Of a DNA stretch of 64,000 nt, positions 10,401-24,437 are shown in pieces. The notes under the pieces are model-generated. The model did no database searches, was not told where the DNA came from, and saw nothing but the letters and a program-made list of their open reading frames with translations. The position numbers were made by a program, and so were the translations under genes. The DNA is from Tenrec ecaudatus (Eukaryota > Chordata > Mammalia > Afrosoricida > Tenrecidae): the NCBI RefSeq assembly GCF_050624435.1, contig NC_134536.1, forward strand, positions 129,774,758 through 129,838,757, in the 5' to 3' direction. The first letter of the stretch is position 1, and every line of letters begins with the position of its first letter.

Positions 10401-11965
10401 GAATTTCCCTAGCATTTATTCCAGTAACTACCAGGCAGGCTTCGTTTAATGCAAGCGCGGTCCTAACGAAGCCCTCTCTGGGCAGGCGGTGGTCTTTTTA
10501 AATTGCCCGAGAAAGCAGAGCAGAGATGGGGATCTCTGCGAGTCCCCGAGATAAGGCACATGGTTGCTGTAGGAGGCCCTGCCGCCAGGGCAGGCAGTCT
10601 CTCCTCAGTCTGTAACACCCCGCCCGCGCCATGGGGTGTGCTTGCCGCGTCCTGGGCCCCACCCCAGGCACGCAGAGTCAGAATCTTCAGGCTGGGACCC
10701 AGGATCTGAGTTTGAACCAGCTTCCGGGTGAGTGTTTTGAGCAGAGAGTTTGAAGAACCGGCTTTCTTTCGCCTGAGGTAGCTGGACGATTGTCCCTGTC
10801 AAGGTCACCTTGCAGAGCACACCCAACCCACTCAAGGTCATCCCGACTCAGTGACCCTGCGGCACAGAGTGGATCGACTCCTGTGGGTTTCCTAGACCGC
10901 ACATCTTGACAGGAGGAGGACGCCTCTTCTTTCTCCCTTGGAGCAACCGGGTGGGTTCAAACTGCTGACCTTGTGGTTAGCAGCCCAATGCACCGAGCTG
11001 TCCACTACACCACCAGGGCTCCTGACAGGGCACACAGTAAGTTCTCAAGAAATGTGTAGGGAAATGGGACCAGGTGTTATCAGTGCTCTGTGGAGTGGCT
11101 GCCTGTCCTGGTGTCTCTGGCCCTGAAGTCCCCAGATGTTGTGTCTTGGTGTGGGAAGCCCCCGGACCCCCACAGAACCAAACACTGACTTCCAGCCTGG
11201 ACTGGACAGGGCCAGCCCCAGGAGCCCGAAAGCTGATCTGTACTTTGTCAGGCTGTGAAGGAGACTTTTGTTTATCCTCCTCTCCTGGAGGTGAGCTGCG
11301 GTTTGCCTGCAGTTCTGTGTACACACACACACACACACACACACACCACCACCACCACCCCCTGCCCTCGGCTGCATTATATAAGCTCCTCTGTCCCTTC
11401 CTTAACCTCTGAGGCTCTGCTCTGGGGTGCCCCTTCGCTCCCAGCCAAATCATAACCGCAGCAGCTGCCACTGCTGATCTAGGCAGATGTTCTCTCTGCC
11501 AATTCACATGTTCCCGAGAGCCCCGGAGCCCTGGGGAAACCCCATTCCCGTATGGTAGGTTTGCAATGACGGGAAGGGCTGATACAGCATTTCTAGCAGG
11601 TTCCCCAAGGAGGCCGGCCCCACTGGTCTGTGGACTGGATAAGCCCCGGGGTGGGGTGGTCAGCTTGCACACTGAGGGGCTCCGCTGTGCTGCACTTACC
11701 CCCAGGCTTCTCTGCTCCATGCTTCCCTGCCCCCATGCCAGCCCCACAGCCAGAGTCCCCTCTGCCCTTGGACCAAGGGCTCGCTCTGGTCCTTGGGGCA
11801 GGCTTGCTGGGGCTTGCTGGGACAGACTGGCCTTTGCAGGTTCCCGCCCTGTGGACCTTTTAATTAGCAAGGAATGGCCTCATTAAAGCCATTTGTGGGT
11901 TGTACTTATACGGGTCTCCTCCTGGCGCTTCTCCAGTAATTGAGAATGAATGGGACCCCCACCCT

Positions 11966-12017
<52 letters not shown>

Positions 12018-15000
12018 CAGCGAGGCCAGGGGCCCGTCTGTTGACTGGGTGACTCTGGTTCAGTAATGGCAAAGTCCTTACCTATGTCTATGAATGAGAC
12101 CAAGGTCATGTGGGAATTTCTGAGGTCCCAAGTCATCACCCAACCCTCCCCCCCGGGGCTCTGCCCCACCCCAAGTCCTCCTGGTTTCTTTTCCCTTCCC
12201 CTTTTGGGAGGCTCTCAGCAGAGTCGAGCCAGGAGCCTCCTTTTTATAGGGCAAGGAACCTGAGCCTCAGGCAGAGCCCAGAGTCTCCAGGGACTCCCAC
12301 GAGGACCTGGGGTGCCCAGCTGCTCGCCAAAAGCATGGCGGTTTGCATTCACCCTGAGGCACCTAGGAGAACAGGCCTGGCAATCCACTGCCCACACAGC
12401 AGCCACTGCAAACCAACAGCGCCAATTCCACCTGGACCGGACGCAGGCAGGCCCACCACGGCTTGGGATGCACTCAGTGGCCGCAGAAGGGGACAGACCT
12501 CCCCAAGGCCAGTGTTCAAAAGACAAGGCGCTGGGGCCCCCGCCGTTGACTCTGCTTCCTGACAGCTGTGGGACCTTGGTTTGGAGCTGTCACCTCCTCC
12601 CAGCACCAATGGAACAGGGAGGGCACCTCCCTCAGAAGAGTGATGAGCAGGAAGGTCTTAGAACCGGCCTGACTCTACTTGGAAACGGGAATGAGGGGCG
12701 CTGAGCCAGGTCACCTGCTCCCCAGTGCTCACCCCCTGCCTCGTGTCCAGTGTGGTGTTTTCATAGAAGTCTACGCGAACCTCCCATTTCCAATGGGCGC
12801 GTTTGATGATCGGCAAATCCGACCTCAATAAAGTGCATGGAGAAGGAGGAAACTCAGAAGTACAACATGATGGACTTTTTCCACGCATAGTCGGGAGTCC
12901 CCCTCTTATTTCAGAGATGGGAGACATTTATTTAAACTTACTGTCTCGTCTAGATCGCCAGAGCTTGGGGACTGGGGTCAGTGGCTGAGCTCTCAAATGA
13001 CCAGCTGGAAGGCGGGCTGGGTCGACAGGCCTGACACTTGGTGTCCCAAAGGTGACATCGGCCTAGAGACCTTTCTGGACCCAAACCAAGTGGTTAGGAT
13101 TGAGGGGCTCTTTCCAACCTCAACCTCCATGGAGACCCCAGGGGCAGCTTGAGGGCCGAGGAGAAAGCACTGGTTTCCCTGGCTCCCCCTGAGCTCTTTG
13201 CAAAAGCAGCAGACACTGCATGAGAGGGGTCCTCTTCTTGAGATGGGGAGAAGGGAGCAGCTTGTGCCTGGCCCTGTCACACTCCTGGCCCCTGTACCTC
13301 GCACACACCACCCCAGGCAGAGAGAACCAGGCCTGACTGAAGTCAAGCGGTGAGCCCTGTACCTGGAACTGGGGGCATCACTACCACCCGTTCTGGGCCT
13401 CAGCCGCCCCATCTGCAAAAAGAGGTCGGGACCAGCGCAAGCATCAGGACTGAAAAGTTATCCTACCAGTTCGCTCACCGTTTGCAAGTGGCATGGCCTC
13501 GTGGGCGGTGGCGAGGTGAGGTGATGCAGAAGGCGAGAACAATGAGGGTGTGTTGGCTTAACCCGCCCTCCCAGCGGCCCAGGTCGACCGAGGACCCACT
13601 AGCTCAGTGGCTCTCAACCTTCCTCATGCCTCGACCCTTTCATACAGTTCCTCATGTGGTGGGGATCCCCTCCCCCCCATCATAACATTATTTTTATTCC
13701 TTCTTCATCACTGTCATTTTGCTACTGTTACCAATCGGGTGACCCCTGTGAAAGGGCCATTTGACCCCCTCAAAGGGGTCGTGACGCACAGGTTGAGAAC
13801 CGCTGACCTAGTTGCAAGGCGCTGAGCTGACCTGTTGCCCACTTCATCTCCAGCCCCACGCCGTCTCACGCAGATGGCATCCTTGTCTACACAGGGCATG
13901 GAAACAGACTCAGATCTAGCACTGTGCCCAAGGTCCCCCACACAGACCAAATCCCGGAGCAAAAACTGAAACCTGCCCTACTTCAGCTGCATCCCGTCCC
14001 ACACTGTCCTCCGGCCCCTCTCCAGATGGTGGGTTGTCTGGGCATTGCCTGGCTGTGTATGACAGGCTTGGTCTGCCTCCCGGGAGCCCCGGAGGAGTGT
14101 GAGTATGTGTTGGACTGCGATCCGCAAAGACCAGCTGTTCAAAACCGTCAGCGACTTTGTGGGAGAAAGAGGAGGCTCTGCTTTTGTAAAGAGTGACCGT
14201 CTCGGGAACCCACCGGGTTTCCTTTTGAGCCAGCATCAGCGCCACGGCAGTGGGTTTGGGGGTCACCTTCCCCTGCCCTGGGCAGCTTCTTCACCACCAG
14301 AAAGGTTGAAATCTACGGGGACAGACGCGACACCCAAAACTTGGTGCTAGTTTTTTAGGAGGGTGGTGGTGTTCGGTGCCCTCCAGTCGGTGCCAGCGCC
14401 TGGCGAGCCTGTGTGAGCCAGATGGGAGAGCCACTTGGTCCTTCTCTGTCCCCAAACCTGTTTATGTTGAAGCTCCTTGTTATAGCCACGGTAGCTGCCC
14501 ATCCTTCTCCTTTGAGGGCCTTGGGCTTGGAGGCCCCTTCATTGTAGCAAGCATGACGTCCTTTCCAGGGACGGGGATCTCTGCTAGTATGTCCGAAGCG
14601 TGCGACGATGTCGCACCCGCCTTGCCTCTAAGTGTTTGGGGGAGGGGACTGGTTATTTCTGTGAACTCAGGTCCTTGGTGAGAGCCACTCCATGGTTTCT
14701 CTGGGTTCAACTGGTGGATTTGAAATGCTGACCTCTGGGCTAGTGGCCAAACCCTACGCCACCGCCCATGTTTCTGGGTTGGAGGAGGAAATGAGTAACC
14801 ACCAAACAAAAAGTTTACCCTGAGCACAGTCTTGGGACAGAGAGGCTGGAACTCTTGGAGAGAACTGGGGTCATTTCTGTGATCTGGGTTTTATTAGGTG
14901 ACTGGACCTGGCCTTGCAAGCCCTGTTTTAGCCTCCCTGTCAGTTTTGAGGTGAATTGGCCAGGCAGAGGCTTGGGTTTATATCTATCTTAATGGGGCTG

Positions 15001-18000
15001 GGTTCTGCGTAGCCCTGCTCCAGGGTCTCACCGGAAACTCACCCAGGCTCCCTGGCTGCTGGAATGGCGGAAGGGGCCTGTCTCTTTAGAGCCCCTCCTC
15101 CTTCCTGCCTGTGAAAACCCACCGGAAGATCCACAATCTCCTCCTCACGTGCAAACTTCTGAGGCCCCTGGGAGGACGCTGCTGAAACCACACCAAACTC
15201 ACTGCCCCCGAGTGACCCTCTAGGGCAGGGCAGGCCAGGCCGGCCCCTGTGGGTTTCCGAGCCGACCGCTCTGGACAGGAGTAGAAAGCTTCATCGTTCA
15301 GGGGCCGACCCCCACCAGTTCCCCCTGAGTGGACCCCAGGTTTCCAAGGACAGTGGCTTTCAGAAGCAGTTTGCCAGACCTTGACTCAGAGGCTCCTTAG
15401 GGCAGCTGGAGCCTCTGGTCCTGTGGGAGCTTGTCCCCTTTCTAGCACCTCTGACGCTGTGGTTGGAGCAGAGTTCATGTTCGCTCTGAGGGCTCGTCTA
15501 GCGTTTGACCTCAACGTCTTTCTGTTTTGTTTGCAACCTTGGCCTGGCGGCTCAGGTTCCAGCCAGGCCCGGTGTCTCAAAACAGGGGTTTTCAAACTGA
15601 CTTTCCCAAAGGGGAGGTCTGGTGAGGGCGCGGGAGGGATGTTGGGAGGGAGGAGTCAGCTGCGGTACTTTACGGAGAATTACTGTGTCCTTAGAAAGGG
15701 TTCCGCTTCTTAGAACAGCCTCAGCGACCAGGACAGTAAAGGCTTGGGGCCAAGTCAAGGACAGGCCATCAGATGTCAAGGCCAGACCTGGCTCGGCTGT
15801 GGCCCTGGTGTGGCCTTGGGCCAGCTGCTGCTCCGGGCCGGAGCTGGTCTTCCTGCTCCCTTCCCTGCGTACCATCCCCTATCCTCTCCCAGCCCTGTCC
15901 TCAGTTTACTGTTTTCCTGAGCGTATAAAGGTAACCTCGGTACAGGCCGTCAGCCCCGCAGGAGAAGTGTGAGCCCATCCGCTTCCATAAAGGTTTGCTG
16001 GCGTGGGGAGCCTTTTTGCTGCCCGGGGCGGTGTGGGTACGTAAAGCATCCTTCCCGGTCATAGTGGTCAACTCTCCTTAGCGCACCCCTAAGGGGATGG
16101 CCGCAGCCGCTTCTCTTGGGTGAGGGGTGGATGTCCGCCGGTCTTGACGATTTCTCCGGCCCTATGTGACCTGGGGGCTGAACATCCCCCACCTCTGCTT
16201 CAGTCTCACGAATGCCGACTCAGAATTGTCGGCATCGTGGTGGCGTGGGTGGGCAGTCGAGTGTCAGATGCTTGGGAAGACTTTTCAGCCATTCCATGGG
16301 ACCGCTCTGTAAAGATGTCGGCGTGGGGAGTCCCGTGGCTTGGCTCACCTTGGCCCTATGAAGCTGCCGTGGATCAGAGTTCAACTTGACCGCAATGAGT
16401 TGGTTGTGTTGTTGTTGATGTTGGATGATGTTTGGAGTTCCTGGAAAGGGGGCTGGGGAGCGGGGGCATGCATGGTTTAAGAGCTTGGTTACCAACCTAA
16501 AGGCCGGTGGTTTGCATCCAGCTGGTGCTCCTAAGGTCACGGTGACCTGCCGCATCACTCTGAGCCGAGGTGGGGCCCACAGTCACAGGGAGGGGCTGCT
16601 CGAGGCTAAGCCTGACCAGCTGTTTCTGAAAGATCACGGCCACGGGCACACAGTTCTACTTGGTACACGTGGGGTGTCCCCATCACCCCTCCCCCCAGAA
16701 TCAGATCCCCGGTGATGGCTCGTGTGTCAGGTGCTTACACAGTGCGGGGTCTATTAGAAGCATTAGCTATGCTTTGTCTATTGTGTTCCTTTGTTGTGCC
16801 GGCTGCCATCGCCTCCCTGGCTCCTCTGCCTACAAACCTTAGCACAGTGACTTGCTAGGCGCCCTGGTGGTGGTACGGGTCATGCATTGGGCTGCTGGCC
16901 TCAAAGGACTAAAGCCGCTTGAAACTCCAGCCGCTCCACAGGAAAAGGTGAGGCTTACTACCCCAGTACAGTGACAGTCTTGAAGACCCACGGGGCAGCT
17001 GTACCCTGCCCTAGAGGGCCGCTGTGGGTCAGAACCACTCGGCAGCCGGCTGTGAGATTGGAACCCAGCTGTACAAAGGTGGCAGCCTCCATCTCCAGAG
17101 CTTAACTCCAGCCCCTCCAGGAAGTGCCTGCACCCGCTCCGGTTGGGCGCTGCACTCATCCCGCCCCTTCCGTGGCCAGCCCGGTGTTGGGAGCCACATG
17201 AGTCCAATCTAGGGCTATAGAATGCTCCTGGGTGTGTGCATTCACCTGGAGGCAGGAGAGAGCCAGGTGGACTTCTGCAGTGGCTGTTAGGTGTGTTCAG
17301 CTGCCTCCACTTGTGCTGTTTCGGACAAATTCAGACCGGCGTCTTACAGTTCCCTCCCCCACCCTCCCCAGGGCTGGTCTGCCACCTGGGGCGCCTAGCT
17401 GGCAGCCAGGACTGGGGAATCGGGTTTACCTGCATGTGCAGGGCAGGACCGTGGGGGAAACTGGCCTTGCCTGGGACCAGGGGAACCCACGGAGCACACA
17501 GTGGGTGGGGGCCAGGCTGAGAACCTTTTGTTTTTGGTAGGAAGGTCTCTTGCAGAGTCACAGAAACCTTTATCCCATGGAAACATCACAACAGAGTCTG
17601 TCGTCCCTGCACCCTGCCCAGCATCCAGCTGCCCACCCCTCAAGGGCAGTGTTTCCATCTTTCCAGCCCCCCACCCTGTGCTCTCCCGTTTACACCCGGC
17701 ACTGGGTCATCCGCAAGGGACTCCAATCGGGTCCCTTTCCACTTTAGGTCTGAGGGGCGAGGGGCAAGCTCGGGGCTGCCGGGTGGCAGAGGCAGGCTCT
17801 CCCAGGGCAGCCTTGCTGCTCTCAGAGAACCAGCAGGTGCCTTGTCCTGTAGGAGACAGAAAATTCTCTGTGCAGCAAGTGTGTGACTGACAGCTCTGGT
17901 CGAGATGCGTGTCATGTGAAAGAAACCCACGCACGCGAACCCCGGTCACAGCGCTTTATGCCTTCCCCTCATAACACCGCGTCAGTCACCTCTGCTCAGT

Positions 18001-20662
18001 GACACTGAGTACACTCTCCCAGCGGGGCCACCTCGACCGCCTTTTCCAAACAACTTCACCGTCACTGACCCGCCACGCCCCTTATCCATCAGTCTGCGTG
18101 TTCTTTAAAACAGTGTCAGTTTCGTGCTGGGGTTCTCGTCTGGCTCGTCTAACTGGCTCAGAGCTGACTTCAGGGGATGCTTGCAGTGTGAGGTTTAAAG
18201 AGACCCTTGGGGTACCGAGAAGCCCTGCTGGGGTAGTGGTTACAGGTTGGGCTGCGAGGTTCAGGTCAATGGTTTGAAACCACCAGCCACCCCATGGGAG
18301 CACATCAGGGCTTTCTACTCCGCAGAGAATCACAGTCTCAGAAACCCACAGCAGAGGATCTCCCAGACCTACAAGCTCGCTGAGCCGATGAGCTCGGGGT
18401 GTAGCGTACAGATCTGGATTCCATGTGAATTTGAAATTCTGTTCGGGAGATTGTTGAGCCTGTTGGCGATACCAGCCAGGTGCCTGCCTTGGCAGGACCC
18501 TGACTCTCACTGCTGGCTTACTGGGGACGTTCTAAGCTGGATGCTCACATCCAGGGCTGGAGAGCCGAGGCTCAGGTGTAGAAAACTGTGCTGCCTCTGT
18601 TCTCATCCCAACACCTTCCTAACAGATGTTTAAGCTAACCGCTTGGCACCTTTGCGGCAGGTTCAGGTTCCACTTGGTGGCTTCTGCCTCAGGGCCGCGG
18701 GACCTTTCTTCTCCCCATTTGGGGGCAGAGGAGGAGACGACCCCCCTCACCCTGCTCCAGGAAGCACCCTGGGAGAAGTGCCTTGAGCTGCATGCCCACA
18801 GGGAGCTCTGCTCAATGGGCGCCCACTGACTGTGCGCTCAGGAACCTACGCCAGGTCTTCCCTCTGAGCCGCTGTGGTGTGGTTTCCAAGGGCCGACCTT
18901 TCTGTGGGTGCTGAGCCCTGCACCAGGAACGTGGTAGAGAAAGAGCTGCTCTTCCTACCAGGGAAGGGGCTGCACACTTACTCCTCCCACGGTGCTGGGG
19001 GGGGGGGTGGAGCCTTGAGGCCCAGAGAGACCTGCCGTGGGGGCGCTGGGGTAGGACCTACAGTCCTCTTTCAGCTTGTCTCCTAGGGTCAGGGCCACAC
19101 CCATTCCCTCCGCTTCTGACCATGTGATTCAGGGGGGGCCAGGTGTCTCAAAGTTGAAGAATCCAGAAGTTGAGACTTGACTGAGTGCTGGAGACGGCAG
19201 GTGGCCCATCATCTCTGCTTGCTCCAGGTTAGATCCAAGTACTTGAGAGAAGGCAATGTGCTAGCTCCCTCTCTTGAAGATGAGCAGTGGCCGGGGCCGG
19301 GCTCTCAGGTACCCCCAAAGGAGAGGCAATGTCCCATGATGAAGAAGGACCAGGAATCCTGGAGGAGATGCCATGAAATGACCCAGGAGCCCCCCACAAT
19401 CCAGCCTTAGTGAGGCCTATCAGCACACACCCCACTGAAGGGGTCTTACTGTCTGATGGTGCACTGAGCTGAGTAGACCAGGGCAACAGAAGGGCCTGGC
19501 TTCCCTCAGTGGGGAACTGCAGATTGAACTTGACTGATCCGGATGCCAGCCTTTGACCCCCCAGCTCACCGCCTCCCTCTCTCATCCCCTCCAGATGGGA
19601 TCCACTACGGAGACCATCGGTTTGACACGGTGAGCGAGTCAGGAACAGCCACGCTAAAACCTCGGCCAAGAGTCCGGCCCCTGCTGACATTCCTTCCCCT
19701 GGTGAGTACAGATCTGCTCGGGGTGGTGTTGGTTCTAGGCAGGGACCCCGGTGGCTGCCACATGGGAGGCAGCCCCACATCCCTCCCTTCATTCCAAGGC
19801 AATTGGGGGCGCTGCCAAACTTCTCTTTCAGAAAAGCTGGGATTTGTGGCTCCTCCCGGGCTGAGACCCAGGGAGAGATGGAAATGGTGTGCACAGAGGA
19901 GATGTGAGGTGGGAGTCCTGCTGCCTGCTCCGAGCCAGGCCCTGCATCCATGTAGGCGTGGGAGGGGTGTGTGGCTAAATCGGCGTCCCATCAGAGGACT
20001 GTGTGTGTGAAAGGCGAGAGGGGAGGATTGAGAGAGGGACTGAATACAGGTGAGTAAAGAGGTAATAGCATGATGGCTTATGTCTTGGGCTGCTGACCAC
20101 CAGGTCAGCAGCTTGGACCCACCAGCTCAGGAGCTCTGTTTCCGGCGAGACTCACAGCCTCAGAGACCCACCAGACCACTTCTACTCGGAGAAGGATGAG
20201 TCAGAGTTGGCTGATGGCGGGGAGTCGGAGTGTAATGGGGTACACGCTCGAGGGGGCTTCAAAAATCCTGCGGCCAATTGGAGGCCCCTTCACATAGTAG
20301 GATACTTACCAGAGTTTAGAGAGAGAGAGAGCAAAAATGTAAATAAATAAATGAGATAAAAACAAATGGATTATGATTGTAAAAATACAGTTACCTTATT
20401 TGAAAAATGAAGTATGAATCTCTAGGGCTTCTTCCCTTTGGATAGCAAAAGTCGATTCATTCTTAAAGAGAAAAGAAAGCAATACACAGACATCACAGGC
20501 AAATCTTGAAAGTCCAACCAAGGGGAAGGCCTAAATCAATCGTGGGGGTTCAGCTCCTAACCCACTGTCCCCAAGATGCATAAGACTGCTAGAGGAGTGC
20601 CTGCCACCTCCACATGCAGCTGAGATACAACACGGAGAATTGGGATACCCCCTACCACCACC

Positions 20663-20710
<48 letters not shown>

Positions 20711-23700
20711 ATGCTGGCATGCTATCCTGTATCTAGTACTGGCTGCTACTATAGACAGTGAAACACTTCTCTTAAGAGCTCCGAGCTCACTGCCATCGAG
20801 TCCATGCTGACTCAGAGTGACCCTAGAGGATGGGGTAGAACTGCCCCTGTGGGCTCTGCTGGGTACCGGGCTCTTTGGGGGCACAGACCCCTGTGAGACC
20901 AGGGTGAGGCGACGGGCCACATACATAGGCTCTCATGCCCACTCTGCTAGCGCCCAGCCCCTCCCAGTCCCGCCTTCCCACACTCCCTGCCACCCTCCAG
21001 GCCAGGCTGCCCTGGGGCCCGGGAGGGGCCTCCAGCTCCCCTCCTGCCCTCCCCACCCCCTCCCTATAGCTCTGTCTGGCCTAGGGGTCTTCTGTCCTCA
21101 TTGCCCTACAGGAGGAGGGGGAGGCGTGGCAGCCGCACCTGCTCTCACCCCCTGGAGCCTCCTCCCTCCATTTGAGGGAAAGGCACTAAGGACTAAGAAA
21201 AGCGATCCCAGGCATCCAACAGTCAAAGGCAATTCTGAAAGACTTGGGGAGCCCTGGAGGAATAGGATAGAGCTGGGCCTGGTTCCCAATGGCTGCCTCT
21301 AGCCCCCACCCGGCCTGGCTCTGCCCCTAGGTTGCTGGCTGGGCCTCTGGCTGTACTACCTGGCGCTGAAGCTCGCCCCAGCTGACTTCTTCGTGGAGGG
21401 GTGGTGCACATGGCTAAGCACTCAGTTGCTACCCAAAAGGCTGGAGGTTCAAGACTGCCCAGAGGCACCTTGGAAGAAAGGCCAGGTGATGTGCTTCCGA
21501 AAAATCAGCGACTGGCGCCCCGATGGAGCACAGTTCTCCCACACGGGATCGCTATGAGTCGGGTCATCTCCATGACAACTGGTGATGGAGGGGCAGGGGA
21601 GGGGGCCAGCTGCTTGGAGAGGGCCCCCTGAGAAGCCAGGCCTCTGGTAGCAAGTGGCTCACTCCTTGATCTGAAAGGCTGCTGGATTCCTCATCTGAAA
21701 AGAGGGGTCCTACCAGCTCAGCCACCCCACACGGTCCTGCTCAGGGAGCCCTGGAGCTGGATTAAACCATCAGACCCTCTGCCTTTGAGGGCTTCCGACT
21801 ACCGGTCACCCTGCAGGGCAGAGTGGGACTGCTCCTCAGTGTTTCTAAGCCTGTGACCCTTGTGGCGGGAGAGATGGGGCTTTCTGCTCCTGCCAAGAGT
21901 CAGTCTCCAAACTCACGGGGGTAACTGTGCCCTGTCAGGCAGGGTCTCTCTAAGGGGGAATCGTGAGTCAGCTTGTGGCTCTTGCTCCCAGGGCTCCTGG
22001 ACCATCCTGCCCAACACTCAGCCCCATCACCATTGGAGTTAGGGGGGTCCTGGTCTACTCCTACACCCCCTCTAAGAGGAAATCCACCCAGAGCTTAGAG
22101 CTGGAGCCTGATCCCATGGCTTTTGAGACCCGAGTCTGTTGGGGAAAGGTTGTCATTCTCGCTGGAGCTCCCGCCCCTGCTCTGGATCAAGCCATCCCCA
22201 AGGGGATGCCTATGAGAGATTAAGGATTCAATGCCAGTGTGGCAATATGGGAAACTGGCTGGACAGGTCCCCGGGGCTGCCCCTAGCTGGCTGCCTGGCC
22301 GGCCAAGAGAGATCTTCAGGTCACCCCACCCTCTGAGTCAGGCAGGCCTGGTTGTGCCAGAGGAGGTGATGGGCTGGGCTCAAGGCAGGCAGCCCGCCTT
22401 CTTTCTCTGCCCCACCCAGGGCCAAGGGGGCTCCCCTCTGATCTCCAGGGGACAGGGTCTGCTGTCCTTAGGTGAGCCAGGCAGGATAGTTAGGGGCTTT
22501 CAACTGACTCGGGTGACTGACATGCCTGCAAGAGTTGTGAGGTGAGGGGCCCCCAGGGTTTGTGGGGGAGGGGTGTCAGAAACCCTCCTTCCTGCCCCCA
22601 ACCAGCCCAGCAGCCTACCCTTTTTCTCCACCCACCTGGCTCCTTTCAGTGAAGGCCCCAAAACTCCACCTCCATCCACAGACAGCGGCCCCTCAGGCAC
22701 CTAATGAATTCAAGAAAGTGCCCCCCAAGCCCGGGTTGGCGGGCAGATCACAGGAGAATGGGGGAGCAGGCAGTGCTGACCCAGGGAGGAGGCCCTGGAA
22801 GTGGGCTGGGCCATGTAAGCAGGGAATTCTGGGAGCTTTCGTAGCTGCAGAAGGTGCCCTGGTTGCATAGTGGATGACGAATTGGACTGCTGTCCCCAAA
22901 GTGGGCAGTTCAAAACCGCCAGCCGCTCTGTGGGAGACAGATGAGGCTTTCCACTCCTGTAAAGAGTGACGGTCCCAGAAACCCACGGGGGCAGTTCTGC
23001 TGTGCTCTAGAGGGTCTCCACCAGCAGACACTAACTGCATGGCCGTGAGTTTGAGCTATTTTTTGGTTTCTGCTCTGGTAACGAGTTAGTCTCTGACACC
23101 CAGAGACGCGGTTCGACCCTGTCCTATGGGGTTGCTATAGGTTGGAATTGCCCCAATGGCAGGAGTGAGTTTAGTACCTAGAGCAGGTAGAGCCGTGGGG
23201 AGGAGTGGGCTGTGAGTGCCCACGTCCCCTTGACCCCAGAACACCTGTAGGAGCAGACCCTGCCCCACACCACCGTCACCACCACCAGCACAGGGCCCGG
23301 GGCAGGGGCCTAGGTACACTGAGGGCAGTCTGGGACAGCAAGTGGGTCCAGAGCAAGATGGTCTTATGGCCAGAGGTCCTTGTCTGGTCCCCAGTGGGTA
23401 TCTGAGCTGTGTGTGTGTGTGGAGGGGAGGGAGGTTGATAAGGTGCTGCTGGCTTCCAGCCGAGAAGGTTCTCTGTGGGAGCAAGCACACAAGCTGCCTT
23501 TAGCCATCAGCTCTCGGCCCTCCACCACCACCCCGCCCCACGCCTGGAGGAGCTGCCCAGCCTAGGAGAACTGTCAGGGCCTCTCCCAACTGGGTGCACT
23601 GGGAGCCTGGAGGGGTTTTCTGGTGGTCTCCCTGGGAGGGGGGCAATGTGGTGTACCGCAAGCACACCCAGTCTTAACACGGCTGCCCCCACCTGCCCCT

Positions 23701-24381
23701 CTGGCTGTCACACCCTGCGGGGCTGGTGCCCCAGATCCGGCTCCGGGGGAGTCCGGGTGAGGAGTTACATTCCACAATGTGCAGCGGAGACTCAGCTGGC
23801 CAGTGGCCAAGGTCAGCCCGGAGCTGCCCACGGGCGGGCCCCTTGGAGCCTGGCTGGGCTTGGAGGAATTCCAGGCATGAGGATGTATGAGCCTGGTGGG
23901 CAAGGGCAGTGTGCGGGAGCCTAGCCTCAGTCTGGGGCCAGGGGTCGCTGGTTAAGGGGAGCCCTGCCACCACCACGGGCTCTGAGTGGCACAGAGGGCT
24001 CAGACCCTCAAAGGCTCCGGGGGGAGTCTCACTTTATCCTCCATGTCTCCAGTCCCTCCCATCCACCCTCCCCACCCCCGCCTTCTCTTCCACTCGGAAA
24101 GCTGCGTAAAGGAAAGGGTCTTGGGGATACTTGGCGACCATACGCTGACCTGGACAAGCACTCCATCTGCTCAGGTCCCACCGGACAGACACAGCCAGCC
24201 CATCGGAGAAGCATCTCCTGCACAGTGTCCAAGGTCTCGGGCTACCACAGACTCACTGAGCAGGGGCCCATCTGCCACCCGAGCTCTGCTGGACAGTGAG
24301 AGGACTGGTTTCCCTCCAGCTCTGTGCCCCCAGGATTGCTTGAGATGTTCTACAGTGGTCTGTGGGGCCACAGCAAAGCCA

Positions 24382-24437
<56 letters not shown>

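Larger units (their letters stand above)
7262..19594 (+). other. C6orf132: Intron 1 of C6orf132 (12.3 kb)
   Basis: Contains the tail of the CpG island, AfroSINE copies on both strands, a short SPIN-like MITE (13615-13805), an RTE fragment (14352-14635), CA microsatellites at 11320-11346 and 11974-12015, a decayed DNA-transposon fragment near 9748-9945 and MIR fossils. About 10285-10560, 11360-11560 and 17050-18200 look free of recognisable repeats. No convincing second gene was seen. Confidence 0.8.

Noticed and set aside
10977-11870. 297-codon reverse frame
   Set aside because: It runs through an AfroSINE and a CA microsatellite, shows no codon-like conservation features and lies inside intron 1.
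19229-19951. 240-codon reverse frame overlapping exon 2
   Set aside because: It is antisense to the conserved exon 2 of C6orf132 and explained by local composition.
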